Positions 1-6,278 of a DNA stretch of 19,782 nucleotides are shown here, in pieces. Made by a program: the position numbers and the translations under genes. The stretch comes from an uncultured Clostridia bacterium. GTDB lineage: Bacteria; Bacillota; Clostridia; UBA1381. The number at the start of each line of letters is the position of its first letter. Positions within the stretch are counted from its first letter, which is position 1. The stretch spans positions 1 to 19,782 of the forward strand of contig CAJOPD010000052.1 of NCBI GenBank assembly GCA_905236685.1, written 5' to 3'. The notes beneath the pieces are model-generated. The model saw nothing but the letters and a program-made list of their open reading frames with translations, searched no databases and had not been told where the DNA came from.

Positions 1-22
1 ATAATTCGAGTTTGATATTCAT
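1..22 (-). CDS. 5' end of an unidentified gene (partial, runs off the left edge)
   Basis: Only the first seven codons are inside the window, reading MNIKLEL from an ATG whose complement lies at 20-22. A GGAGG ribosome binding site (complement at 29-33) stands 6 bases upstream, so the start is convincing even though the product cannot be named. Its position matters: the T-run of the terminator in RNA element A stops 15 bases upstream of the ATG. Transcription from the element's own promoter would therefore have to pass that terminator to express this gene. No function can be inferred from seven residues. Confidence 0.6.
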
Positions 23-36
23 AAAATTCCTCCATT

Positions 37-63
37 AAAAAAGTGCATAGCAAAGCTATGCAC
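37..63 (-). terminator. intrinsic terminator of RNA element A
   Basis: On the minus strand GTGCATAGC, a TTT loop and GCTATGCAC form a perfect 9-bp stem followed directly by six T. The same stem ends elements B and C at the other side of the window. The left arm also overlaps a possible alternative pairing with GGAGCTA a few bases upstream, so the hairpin may be conditional. Confidence 0.85.
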
Positions 64-188
64 AAAAAACACCTAGCTCCTTTTTGTCGCCAAACAAAAT
101 TCACACTCAAATAAAAAGCTGAAATAGAGCCTTGTGTTTTTATCAAAAACACAGCTCTTTATTTGAGTTATATTAAATTTCGTTTGGC
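37..188 (-). ncRNA. repeated structured small RNA / leader, copy A
   Basis: The predicted transcript starts about 7 bases after a TATCAT box, at GCCAAAC (base 188), and ends in a U-tailed hairpin, about 152 nt in all. A 13-bp closing stem joins its first bases (GCCAAACGAAATT) to AATTTTGTTTGGC, whose 3' end is base 89. Inside, ACTCAAATAAA pairs with TTTATTTGAGT. The inner loop carries the family's invariant stretch TTTGATAAAAACACA, then GCTCTATTT. In this copy AAAAACAC can also pair locally with GTGTTTTT. Downstream of the closing stem, GAGCTAGGTGTTTTT is complementary to the loop and overlaps the terminator's alternative partner. The unit lies immediately upstream of a ribosome binding site and start codon, like a riboswitch or attenuator. 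I cannot match it to a named RNA family. Confidence 0.7.
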
Positions 189-194
189 AAGATT

Positions 195-223
195 ATGATA
201 GCACAATAATCAGCATTTTGCAA
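195..223 (-). promoter_or_regulatory. promoter of RNA element A
   Basis: On the minus strand the -35 box TTGCAA (218-223) and the -10 box TATCAT (195-200) are separated by exactly 17 bases. The first base of the RNA stem lies 7 bases past the -10 box. The same boxes, spacing and CTTGCAAAAT context precede elements B, C and D. Confidence 0.75.
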
Positions 224-238
224 GAGAATTTACAAAAA

Positions 239-274
239 TAAAAATCGGCAAGGTTTTATCCTTGTCGATTTTTT
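239..274 (-). terminator. terminator of the luxS-sstT-small membrane protein unit
   Basis: AAAATCGGCAAGG (241-253) pairs with CCTTGTCGATTTT (260-272) across a 6-base loop, with one G-U pair. A-runs and T-runs on both sides make it bidirectional. It separates the small membrane protein gene from the independent promoter of RNA element A. The CGACAAGG core is shared with the hairpin after the tRNA at 19158-19194. Confidence 0.8.
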
Positions 275-288
275 CAGAAAAATCATTA

Positions 289-507
289 TTATATTTTTGA
301 GCGAATTATGAAACATACCGTTCCAATCACCGCGAGAACAATTCCTACTGCAAAAGATGTTGTCATTCTCTGATGCAATCTGTTGTAAAGTTCTGCCGAA
401 CCGTCAAGAACATTGTAATATCCGAGAAGGCTCAATACGGCAAAAAGCAAGAACAAAATACAAGCAATAATACTCACAATTCCAACAACTAACAAAAGCT
501 TCTTCAT
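289..507 (-). CDS. small two-helix membrane protein, unknown function
   Basis: This 72-residue protein has two hydrophobic segments, roughly residues 4-29 and 50-68. They are joined by a polar stretch (about residues 30-49) containing ELYNRLHQRM. It begins MKKLLLVVGIVS, which could be a membrane anchor or a poorly cleaved signal sequence. The start is supported by a GGGAGGA ribosome binding site close upstream. The gene begins only 18 bases after the sstT stop codon and is followed by a terminator at 239-274, so it is probably the last gene of a luxS-sstT transcript. I do not recognise a family; similar small membrane proteins are common in Clostridia. Coding status rests on the ribosome binding site, operon position and sensible membrane topology. 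Confidence 0.65.
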   Translation of the reverse strand: MKKLLLVVGIVSIIACILFLLFAVLSLLGYYNVLDGSAELYNRLHQRMTTSFAVGIVLAVIGTVCFIIRSKI

Positions 508-525
508 ACTTCCTCCCGCAAATTT

Positions 526-1779
526 CTATACCTCTGTTTCCTTAGTACCGCCCAGAAACTTCGGCAAGGGCTTACCCTCCTTAATCCATTTGGCATACTC
601 AGCCGTTGCAGCAAATATAACATCACCCGAAGAATTAAGTGCTGTTTCAACCGAATCCTGAACAACTCCTATTACAAATCCAACGGCTACAACCTGCATA
701 GCAACATTGGAATCAACACCGAACAGAGAACAAGCCATAGGAATTAAAAGCAACGAGCCTCCCGCCACACCCGATGTGCCGCACGCGGCAAGAGTGGCTA
801 TAAATGCAAGAATTATTGCTGTCAAAAATGACACCTTTATCCCCATAGTATTCGCTGCGGCAAGCGCCATAACCGATATGGTAATAGCTGCACCGTCCAT
901 ATTGATTGTTGCCCCAAGCGGTATTGATACGGCATACATATCCCTATCAAGCCCAAGCTTTTCACACAGTTCCATATTTACCGGTATATTTGCCGCAGAG
1001 CTTCTTGTAAAAAACGCTGTCAGACCTGATTCTCTAATGCAACGAAAAACCAATGGATAAGGATTTCTGCGAAGTACTATCGCAGAGATAATCGGGTCAA
1101 TAATCAATGCAACGACAAGCATACAGCCTACCAACAACATAAGAAGTTTGCCGTAATCGTAAAAAATAGCAAGGCCGTTTGTAGCAACATTGTTATAAAC
1201 AAGCCCCATAATACCAAACGGCGCAAGATTTATTATCCAGCGCACCGTTTTTGAGAGTATTTCGGCAAAATCCGCCATCATATTTTTTGTACCGTCGCTT
1301 GCAAGCGTCTTTGCAGCAAGACCAAAAACCACTGCCCAAAACAATATACTGATATAATTGCCGTCAGCTATTGCTTTTATAGGATTGGAAAACATATTTA
1401 TTATTAGATTTCCCAATACCTCTCCAACTCCCGCGGGCACAGTTTCTGCTGTTGCTGTATCTGCAAGAATAAGTGTTTGCGGGAACAAAAAACTCGCCGT
1501 AACTGCAAAAAGTGAAGCAAGCAGCGTACTTATCATATAAAGAGCAATTACAAGCCCAAATCTGCTGTCAAGCTTGTTGTTACCCTGTGCGAGCGAAGAC
1601 ACGACAAGCGCAAATACCAGTATCGGCGCAATTGCTTTGAGCGAGCCTACAAATGAATTACCTAACAGAGAAAGAACTTTTAGGTTTTTGAACAAAAGCC
1701 CTAAAACAATACCAATAGCCAATCCGCAAATAATACGGATTATCAAGCTTGTGCTGTTATACTTTTTAATTATTTTCAT
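526..1779 (-). CDS. sstT: Na+/serine-threonine symporter SstT
   Basis: The 417-residue hydrophobic protein belongs to the dicarboxylate/amino acid:cation symporter family and reads as SstT, which imports serine and threonine with sodium. It has an N-terminal set of membrane helices (IIRIICGLAIGIVLGLLF near residue 13). Later come the family's core motifs: the serine-rich re-entrant loop FFTRSSAANIPVN, then the NMDGAAIT motif that helps form the sodium and substrate sites, then ACGTSGVAGGS in the second re-entrant loop. The length matches SstT (about 400-415). A GAAGGA ribosome binding site precedes the ATG. It lies 35 bases after luxS with no visible promoter or terminator between, so co-transcription with luxS is likely. 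Confidence 0.93.
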   Translation of the reverse strand: MKIIKKYNSTSLIIRIICGLAIGIVLGLLFKNLKVLSLLGNSFVGSLKAIAPILVFALVVSSLAQGNNKLDSRFGLVIALYMISTLLASLFAVTASFLFPQTLILADTATAETVPAGVGEVLGNLIINMFSNPIKAIADGNYISILFWAVVFGLAAKTLASDGTKNMMADFAEILSKTVRWIINLAPFGIMGLVYNNVATNGLAIFYDYGKLLMLLVGCMLVVALIIDPIISAIVLRRNPYPLVFRCIRESGLTAFFTRSSAANIPVNMELCEKLGLDRDMYAVSIPLGATINMDGAAITISVMALAAANTMGIKVSFLTAIILAFIATLAACGTSGVAGGSLLLIPMACSLFGVDSNVAMQVVAVGFVIGVVQDSVETALNSSGDVIFAATAEYAKWIKEGKPLPKFLGGTKETEV

Positions 1780-1814
1780 ATGTTTGTCCTTCTTTTTTTA
1801 ATATTTTTTTTAAA

Positions 1815-2339
1815 TTACGAATCGTAGAATAGAGTTTTATCATCTAATGCGAGCCGATTTGACTTGGGATAATTGAAAATTTCAGGATTTTTTGCGTTGG
1901 TTTCAAGATAGCCGGCAAATTCTGCTGCATAAAACTTTGCCATTTCAAGATTATGCATAAGATAATTTCCGCAATTCACCGGTGTGGCACCCGGTACTTC
2001 CTTTGCATCATTTACCGACTTAAATGCGTTCAGCACAAGTTCATAAATTTCCTCGGGAGAACGGTTGTTTTTGAGAATTAGATAAAACCCCGTCAGGCAG
2101 CCCATAGGTCCCCAATAAATGATTTCGTCCTTCCAAACTGGGTCATTTCTGAGCGTTGTGGCTATTATATGTTCAAGAGAATGCATTGCCGCAACATCAA
2201 TCACCGGCTCTTTGTTCGGTCTTTTGAGCCTTATATCATATGTCGTCACCGCACTATTTCCCAGCTTATCTTCACGGCTTACAAAAATGCCGGGAACTAT
2301 TGCCGTATGATCGACAGAAAAACTTTGTATCAAATTCAT
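1815..2339 (-). CDS. luxS: S-ribosylhomocysteine lyase LuxS
   Basis: LuxS cleaves S-ribosylhomocysteine to homocysteine and DPD, the precursor of the AI-2 signal, in the activated methyl cycle. From the chosen start the protein has 174 residues. Its metal ligands are the HSLEH motif (His53 and His57) and Cys123 in PVNCGNY; the catalytic Cys81 sits in GPMGCLTGFY. These match His54, His58, Cys126 and Cys84 of characterised enzymes. The open frame extends 17 codons further upstream, but the internal ATG at 2337-2339 is preferred. It has an AAGGAG site at good spacing, and the conserved protein begins there. A TTGACA sequence lies upstream near 2386-2391 but lacks a convincing -10 box. The genes sstT and a small membrane protein follow. 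Confidence 0.96.
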   Translation of the reverse strand: MNLIQSFSVDHTAIVPGIFVSREDKLGNSAVTTYDIRLKRPNKEPVIDVAAMHSLEHIIATTLRNDPVWKDEIIYWGPMGCLTGFYLILKNNRSPEEIYELVLNAFKSVNDAKEVPGATPVNCGNYLMHNLEMAKFYAAEFAGYLETNAKNPEIFNYPKSNRLALDDKTLFYDS

Positions 2340-2450
2340 ATATGTATCTCCTTTTTCGTTCACTCTAATAATATTTGAATTTGTCAACATAAAATCACTT
2401 CAATGTCGTTCAAAAATTTTTTTTCACTTTTAATAGTTACTCTATAACAA

Positions 2451-2732
2451 CTACGGACGCTTAACTTTTTGTGCAGTATTATCTATTTTTATGCCTTTCA
2501 TCTCCAAAAAAACAATCAAATTTTCAAGATATTCTAATCTTTTGTGGTCAATCGGAGGATTTTCAAGATACCCCATATCTCCGCCTACGCTTTCATAGCT
2601 AAATTCCCAATAACACATATCTAATAATTCTTTCCAAGCCTGTTCGTTCTCACTATAATCGAATTTTTTTTCAAAATCTGAAATTGGTTTGCTATGAAAC
2701 ATCATATCTAATAAACAATCTTTCGTTATCAT
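2451..2732 (-). CDS. hypothetical protein, 93 residues
   Basis: The protein is soluble, has no signal peptide or membrane segment, and is rich in acidic and aromatic residues (NEQAWKELLDMCYWEFSYE). It ends in a basic tail (KVKRP). A weak AGAAGG ribosome binding site precedes the ATG. I do not recognise the family. It lies between tmRNA and luxS on the same strand, with no clear promoter of its own. It might be read through from ssrA or be a remnant of a longer accessory gene, but no frameshift or partner fragment is visible. The composition is protein-like, which argues for a real but lineage-specific gene. Confidence 0.5.
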   Translation of the reverse strand: MITKDCLLDMMFHSKPISDFEKKFDYSENEQAWKELLDMCYWEFSYESVGGDMGYLENPPIDHKRLEYLENLIVFLEMKGIKIDNTAQKVKRP

Positions 2733-2806
2733 TATTAGCCCTTCTTCTTACAAATTAACTCGTTTTGCGAAACAGATTTATCCCGTCCGCAATGACGAAT
2801 TTAGCT

Positions 2807-2835
2807 GAGACATTCTCGTAAATCGAGAATGTCTC
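2807..2835 (-). terminator. 12-bp hairpin directly after the tmRNA 3' end
   Basis: GAGACATTCTCG (2807-2818) and CGAGAATGTCTC (2824-2835) form a perfect 12-bp stem with a 5-base loop. It abuts the encoded CCA of ssrA with no gap. On the minus strand it is not followed by a T-run, so it may be a weak terminator or a 3' processing/stability hairpin in the precursor. Confidence 0.55.
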
Positions 2836-3182
2836 TGGTGGAGGTGGCGGGAATTGAACCCGCGTCCGAAAACATATTCACATCGGCATCTACGAGTGTA
2901 GGCTGCATTTAGGATTCCCCTCACATACCGCTCACAGCCGAGCTATATGCTACGGTAGTTTTTAAGTCGTGACTGCCCCCAAAACAAAAGGCAGTTCATG
3001 TGCACCACTGGTAGTCGCCTTATTCTTTGCCGTGGTCCTCAAAGACAAGACGGTTGCCATTTTAGGCAGCGTAAGCTAATTTATTGTTAGCGTTTATATT
3101 TAAAAATTAGGCTTTTTAAAGTGATACCCGTCACTACTCGCTTCCAATGCTTCAACATCCCCGTCGAAACCGTTGCACCCCC
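2836..3182 (-). ncRNA. ssrA: transfer-messenger RNA (tmRNA)
   Basis: The 347-nt one-piece tmRNA rescues stalled ribosomes by acting as both alanyl-tRNA and mRNA. The 5' end GGGGGTG pairs with CACCTCC near the 3' end to make the acceptor stem, followed by discriminator A and an encoded CCA (2836-2838). The 3' part has the T arm GCGGGTTCAATTCCCGC, and the 5' part has the typical TTTCGACGGGG. The tag frame starts at the GCT codon (3089-3091) and stops at TAA (3062-3064), giving ANNKLAYAA after the tRNA-borne alanine. The tag ends in YAA rather than the usual LAA. A promoter precedes it at 3196-3224. The predicted start would be a few bases upstream of the mature end, as expected for RNase P processing. 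Confidence 0.96.
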
Positions 3183-3195
3183 GTATTCTGTGGCT

Positions 3196-3224
3196 ATTTT
3201 AGCATATTTTCCGCATAAAATCAA
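3196..3224 (-). promoter_or_regulatory. ssrA promoter
   Basis: On the minus strand TTGATT (3219-3224) and TAAAAT (3196-3201) are 17 bases apart. They lie 13 bases before the mature tmRNA 5' end, leaving a short leader for processing. The -35 box sits just past the stop codon of the exonuclease gene. Confidence 0.65.
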
Positions 3225-3227
3225 CAT

Positions 3228-3836
3228 CTATTTCGCGCAAGGAGCTTTTTTCCTGTTTTTCCTGCACGGCTCTACAAAGCCCTTATACATCTTCCCTGCC
3301 TCAATGTCGAATTTATCCTTTATATCCTCTAATGAGTTTATACCGAAATCCTCGATAATATGCAAAAATACCTTCGCACAGGCATAAGCGTCATCGCTCG
3401 CCGTATGATGCGAAAAATTTATATCAAAAGCCTCGCCCAAAGCGTTCAGCTTATGGCTCGGAAGCTCAGGATATGCTTTCTGCGAAAGCTTAACTGTGCA
3501 CAAATAGTCGAAGCTCGGCGCGTCAATACCGAACATATCAAGAGTTCTTTTAAGCGCGCCTACATCAAAGGACGCATTATGCGCGATAACAAGCTTGCCT
3601 TCAATATACGGTTTTATCTTTTTCCAGCAGTCGCAAAACTGCGGTTTATCCCACACCATTTGCGGAGTTATCCCGTGGATTGCTATATTGCTTTCGTTAA
3701 ACTCAAAGGGCACAGGCTTAAAAAGCATACCCTTTGTTTCTATAATTTTATTATTTTTTACAACGCAAATTCCCATACTGCATATACTTGTCCAAAGGGA
3801 TGTTGCCGTTTCAAAATCTATCGCTACAAAGTCCAT
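3228..3836 (-). CDS. 3'-5' exonuclease, DnaQ-like DEDDh family
   Basis: The 202-residue protein has the DEDDh exonuclease signature. Motif I is MDFVAIDFETA (Asp7 and Glu9), motif II has the Asp of AHNASFDVGALKR, and motif III is the HTASDDAYACA segment with the catalytic His and Asp. These residues bind two metal ions and hydrolyse DNA or RNA from the 3' end. It resembles stand-alone epsilon-like exonucleases of Firmicutes rather than PolC, and lacks extra domains such as BRCT. The frame opens six codons earlier, but the ATG at 3834-3836 is preferred: it starts at the conserved domain and has a GAGGG site, while the earlier ATG has its site only one base away. The substrate cannot be told from sequence. 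The basic C-terminal tail (RKNRKKAPCAK) may bind nucleic acid. Confidence 0.88.
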   Translation of the reverse strand: MDFVAIDFETATSLWTSICSMGICVVKNNKIIETKGMLFKPVPFEFNESNIAIHGITPQMVWDKPQFCDCWKKIKPYIEGKLVIAHNASFDVGALKRTLDMFGIDAPSFDYLCTVKLSQKAYPELPSHKLNALGEAFDINFSHHTASDDAYACAKVFLHIIEDFGINSLEDIKDKFDIEAGKMYKGFVEPCRKNRKKAPCAK

Positions 3837-3890
3837 ATTTACCCTCACATTCACCTTTGATTTTACCGCAAAGAAATAATATTGTCAATA

Positions 3891-3919
3891 TTGCAATAGG
3901 TTAAATTTTGTGCTATAAT
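3891..3919 (+). promoter_or_regulatory. promoter of the TSCPD gene
   Basis: TTGCAA (3891-3896) and a perfect TATAAT (3914-3919) are separated by 17 bases. They lie about 30 bases before the AAGGAG ribosome binding site of the downstream gene. The -35 hexamer is the same TTGCAA used by the repeated RNA units. Confidence 0.8.
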
Positions 3920-3950
3920 TGCGCTATTAACTAAAAAGGAGATAATCATT

Positions 3951-4205
3951 ATGAATAAATTCACTTACACTCCGATGGGCGTATGCTCTTCAAAAATCGA
4001 TTTTGAAATTGAGGACGGAATTGTCCACAATGTCCGTTTCACGCGCGGCTGTAACGGCAACACACAAGGTATCGGAAAGCTTGTGGAGGGTATGCGCGTT
4101 GACGAGGTTATATCACGCTTAAAAGGTGTTGACTGCGCAGGACGCGGAACAAGCTGTCCCGACCAGCTCGCAAAAGCGCTTGAAAATGCAAAGGAGCAGA
4201 TATAA
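3951..4205 (+). CDS. TSCPD domain-containing protein
   Basis: The 84-residue protein consists of a single TSCPD domain, named after a conserved Cys-containing motif, here GRGTSCPDQLAKAL near the C-terminus. Cysteines also occur at MGVCSSKIDFE, GCNGN and DCAG. The domain occurs alone in small proteins of anaerobic Firmicutes and at the C-terminus of some adenosylcobalamin-dependent ribonucleotide reductases, where it probably binds metal or nucleic acid. The function of the stand-alone form is not established. The gene has its own promoter and an AAGGAG site before the ATG, and ends in a hairpin that overlaps its last codons. It is the only clear protein gene on the plus strand. Confidence 0.9.
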   Translation: MNKFTYTPMGVCSSKIDFEIEDGIVHNVRFTRGCNGNTQGIGKLVEGMRVDEVISRLKGVDCAGRGTSCPDQLAKALENAKEQI

Positions 4206-4218
4206 AATCTGCTCCTTT
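4190..4218 (+). terminator. terminator of the TSCPD gene
   Basis: AAAGGAGCAGAT (4190-4201) and ATCTGCTCCTTT (4207-4218) form a 12-bp stem that includes the stop codon region. The T-run is short. A near-identical hairpin serves atpC at 4451-4480, so the two are direct repeats flanking a non-coding stretch. Confidence 0.7.
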
Positions 4219-4450
4219 CAGACTGTCGAAAAAGTCGCCAGACCGCAGAACTTTATTTACTTCTGTGTTTGGTGCCTTTTTTTGATCTTTACGTTTGTGC
4301 AATGTATCACTTCTTTAAAAAGCGCTTTGTCTCCTGCTTTTACCGATTTCAAGCTCTACCGTACCACCGTACGCCGACGAGCCTAAAATCGACAAATCTG
4401 CCTTCCTTTTCGGCATCTGCGGAGCGTGTCGAAGGTTTATCGACACGCTC
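4219..4450. other. non-coding stretch between convergent genes
   Basis: This stretch lies between the convergent ends of the TSCPD gene and the atp operon. I find no gene with a ribosome binding site and plausible composition. Its main structure is a perfect 11-bp hairpin (GAGCGTGTCGA at 4422-4432 with TCGACACGCTC at 4440-4450) next to the atpC terminator. Base composition is richer in GC than most other intergenic DNA here. That, with the flanking duplicate hairpins, suggests a decayed or dispersed intergenic repeat. Confidence 0.45.
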
Positions 4451-4480
4451 AAAAGGAGCAGATATAAATCTGCTCCTTTT
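4451..4480 (-). terminator. terminator of the atp operon
   Basis: AAAAGGAGCAGAT (4451-4463) pairs with ATCTGCTCCTTTT (4468-4480) across a 4-base loop. It overlaps the atpC stop codon and runs into TTTT on the minus strand. It duplicates the hairpin at 4190-4218. Confidence 0.75.
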
Positions 4481-4895
4481 AAAATCTTGCTGTTTTTCCT
4501 TTTGTTTTAATTCGGCTTAGAGCCCTTGCAAGCCTTGCCTCTGCGTCACGGTATTCCGCTATACTCTGTTTTTTAAGTATCTCTTCCCTTGCTTCTATTG
4601 CGTCCTGCTTTGCACGGTTTTCATCTATTTCTTCGGGGCGCTCGGCAGTATCTACCAAAAGCAGAACTTCGCCGCTTTCGACCTTCATTATCCCCTGCGA
4701 GACAGCCGCAAACTCGAATTCGTCATTTTCTTTTATTTTAAAGCTTACCGTTCCTGCTACTATGGCGGCAATTATGTTATGATGATTTGCCTGTATTCCA
4801 TAAATTCCGTCATCTGTCGGAATACACAGCGACACACACTCGCCGTCATAAAACGGCTTATCCGCCGCCAATATGCACAGATGAAAACTATTCAT
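4479..4895 (-). CDS. atpC: F-type ATP synthase epsilon subunit
   Basis: The 138-residue protein has the two-part epsilon layout. An N-terminal beta-sandwich (about residues 1-85) contains FHLCILAADKPFYDGE and the GIYGIQANHHNIIAAI region. A C-terminal helical hairpin (about residues 88-132, AERPEEIDENRAKQDAIEAREE) can inhibit ATP hydrolysis by inserting into the catalytic head. It sits in the central stalk with gamma. The start codon overlaps the end of atpD by 8 bases and has a GGAGGA site inside atpD, so translation is probably coupled. It is the last gene of the operon and its stop codon lies in the terminator hairpin. Confidence 0.95.
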   Translation of the reverse strand: MNSFHLCILAADKPFYDGECVSLCIPTDDGIYGIQANHHNIIAAIVAGTVSFKIKENDEFEFAAVSQGIMKVESGEVLLLVDTAERPEEIDENRAKQDAIEAREEILKKQSIAEYRDAEARLARALSRIKTKGKTARF

Positions 4896-6276
4896 TTTCT
4901 TCCTCCGCCTTTTTGGCTACATCTGAAATTCCGCCAACATTATAGAAGGCATTTTCAGGATACTTATCTGCCTCGCCGCCCAAAATAACTTCAAAACTTT
5001 TAAGAGTTTCCGAAAGCGGCACATACACTCCTTTTAATCCGGTAAATTTTTCGGCAACAAACATGGGCTGTGCCAAGAATTTCTGGATTTTTCGCGCACG
5101 GCTTACCGTCAGCTTATCATTTTCGCTTAGTTCTTCCATACCCAAAATGGCAATTATATCTTGCAGTTCTCTATACTTTTCAAGTATCTCGGTAACTCCT
5201 CTTGCCACCTTATAGTGCCTTTCCCCAACAATATCCGCTTCCAGTATTCGTGAGCCGGAATCGAGCGGGTCAACAGCAGGATAAATTCCCTGTTCGGAAA
5301 TTTTTCTGCTCAATACCGTAGTTGCGTCAAGGTGTGTAAATGTAGTTGCGGGCGCAGGGTCGGTAAGGTCGTCTGCTGGCACATATATCGCCTGAACAGA
5401 TGTTACTGAGCCGCGTTTTGTCGAGGCAATCCTCTCCTCCAACGCTCCGAGTTCCTCCGCCAAGGTAGGCTGATAGCCAACGGCAGACGGCATTCTTCCC
5501 AACAGTGTTGAAACCTCGCTTCCCGCCTGAACAAATCTAAAAATGTTGTCTATAAAAAGAAGTACATCTTTTCGCTCTTTATCCCTAAAATATTCCGCCA
5601 TTGTAAGACCCGAAAGCGCAACTCGCATACGCACACCCGGGGTTTCGTTCATCTGCCCGAAAACAAGTGCCGTTTTACTGAGCACGCCGCTCTGTTTCAT
5701 CTCGTTCCACAAATCATTTCCTTCGCGGGAGCGCTCACCAACGCCTGCAAAAACAGAATATCCGCCGTGTTCGGTCGCTATATTATGGATAAGTTCTTGT
5801 ATAAGAACGGTTTTTCCTACCCCTGCACCGCCGAAAAGCCCAATTTTTCCGCCCTTTGCATAGGGTGCTAAAAGGTCGATTACTTTTATTCCCGTTTCAA
5901 GTATTTCGGTATTAGTGCTCATATCCTTGAATTCGGGCGGTTTGCGGTGGATTGAAGCAGTTTTCACGCTTTCATCAAACTTTTCGCCGCCGTCAATGAC
6001 TTCGCCGAAAACATTCATCATTCTTCCGAGAGTTTTAGAGCCGACAGGCACCTTTATCGTATCGCCTGACGCCGTAACCTCCATATTGCAGGAAAGCCCG
6101 TCGCTTGCGGTTAACATAATGCAGCGCACACAGCCGTTTCCGATATGCTGTGCAACCTCCATTACATATCTTTTATCCCCCGAGTTAACCACAAGCGCTT
6201 CACGGATTTTTGGCAAATTTTCTTCAAAGCGCACATCTACAACGGAGCTTGTAATTCTAATTATTTTTCCTGTCAT
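4888..6276 (-). CDS. atpD: F-type ATP synthase beta subunit (catalytic)
   Basis: The 462-residue protein carries all catalytic features of F1 beta: the Walker A loop GGAGVGKT (149-156), the GERSREGND segment with the catalytic Glu near 181, the Walker B region LLLFIDNIFRF (239-249), and the DELSEEDK-like MEELSENDK near the C-terminus. An N-terminal beta-barrel (1-75) precedes the nucleotide domain. Three copies alternate with alpha in the head that makes ATP. A GGAGG site lies before the ATG, and the gene begins 2 bases after the atpG stop, so it is translated from the same transcript. Length is normal for the family (460-475), and no key residue is missing. Confidence 0.98.
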   Translation of the reverse strand: MTGKIIRITSSVVDVRFEENLPKIREALVVNSGDKRYVMEVAQHIGNGCVRCIMLTASDGLSCNMEVTASGDTIKVPVGSKTLGRMMNVFGEVIDGGEKFDESVKTASIHRKPPEFKDMSTNTEILETGIKVIDLLAPYAKGGKIGLFGGAGVGKTVLIQELIHNIATEHGGYSVFAGVGERSREGNDLWNEMKQSGVLSKTALVFGQMNETPGVRMRVALSGLTMAEYFRDKERKDVLLFIDNIFRFVQAGSEVSTLLGRMPSAVGYQPTLAEELGALEERIASTKRGSVTSVQAIYVPADDLTDPAPATTFTHLDATTVLSRKISEQGIYPAVDPLDSGSRILEADIVGERHYKVARGVTEILEKYRELQDIIAILGMEELSENDKLTVSRARKIQKFLAQPMFVAEKFTGLKGVYVPLSETLKSFEVILGGEADKYPENAFYNVGGISDVAKKAEEENE

Positions 6277-6278
6277 TT

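Noticed and set aside
1..200. The left-edge hairpins and A/T-rich repeats as a CRISPR array or insertion-sequence end
   Set aside because: There is no set of regularly spaced identical short repeats and no transposase. The structure is fully explained by a promoter, paired RNA and terminator.
2340..2390. Longer luxS start 17 codons upstream
   Set aside because: It lacks a good ribosome binding site, whereas the internal ATG has AAGGAG and matches the usual LuxS N-terminus.
4108..4302. 64-codon minus-strand open frame overlapping the TSCPD gene end
   Set aside because: No ribosome binding site, it crosses a terminator hairpin, and it lies antisense to a recognised gene.
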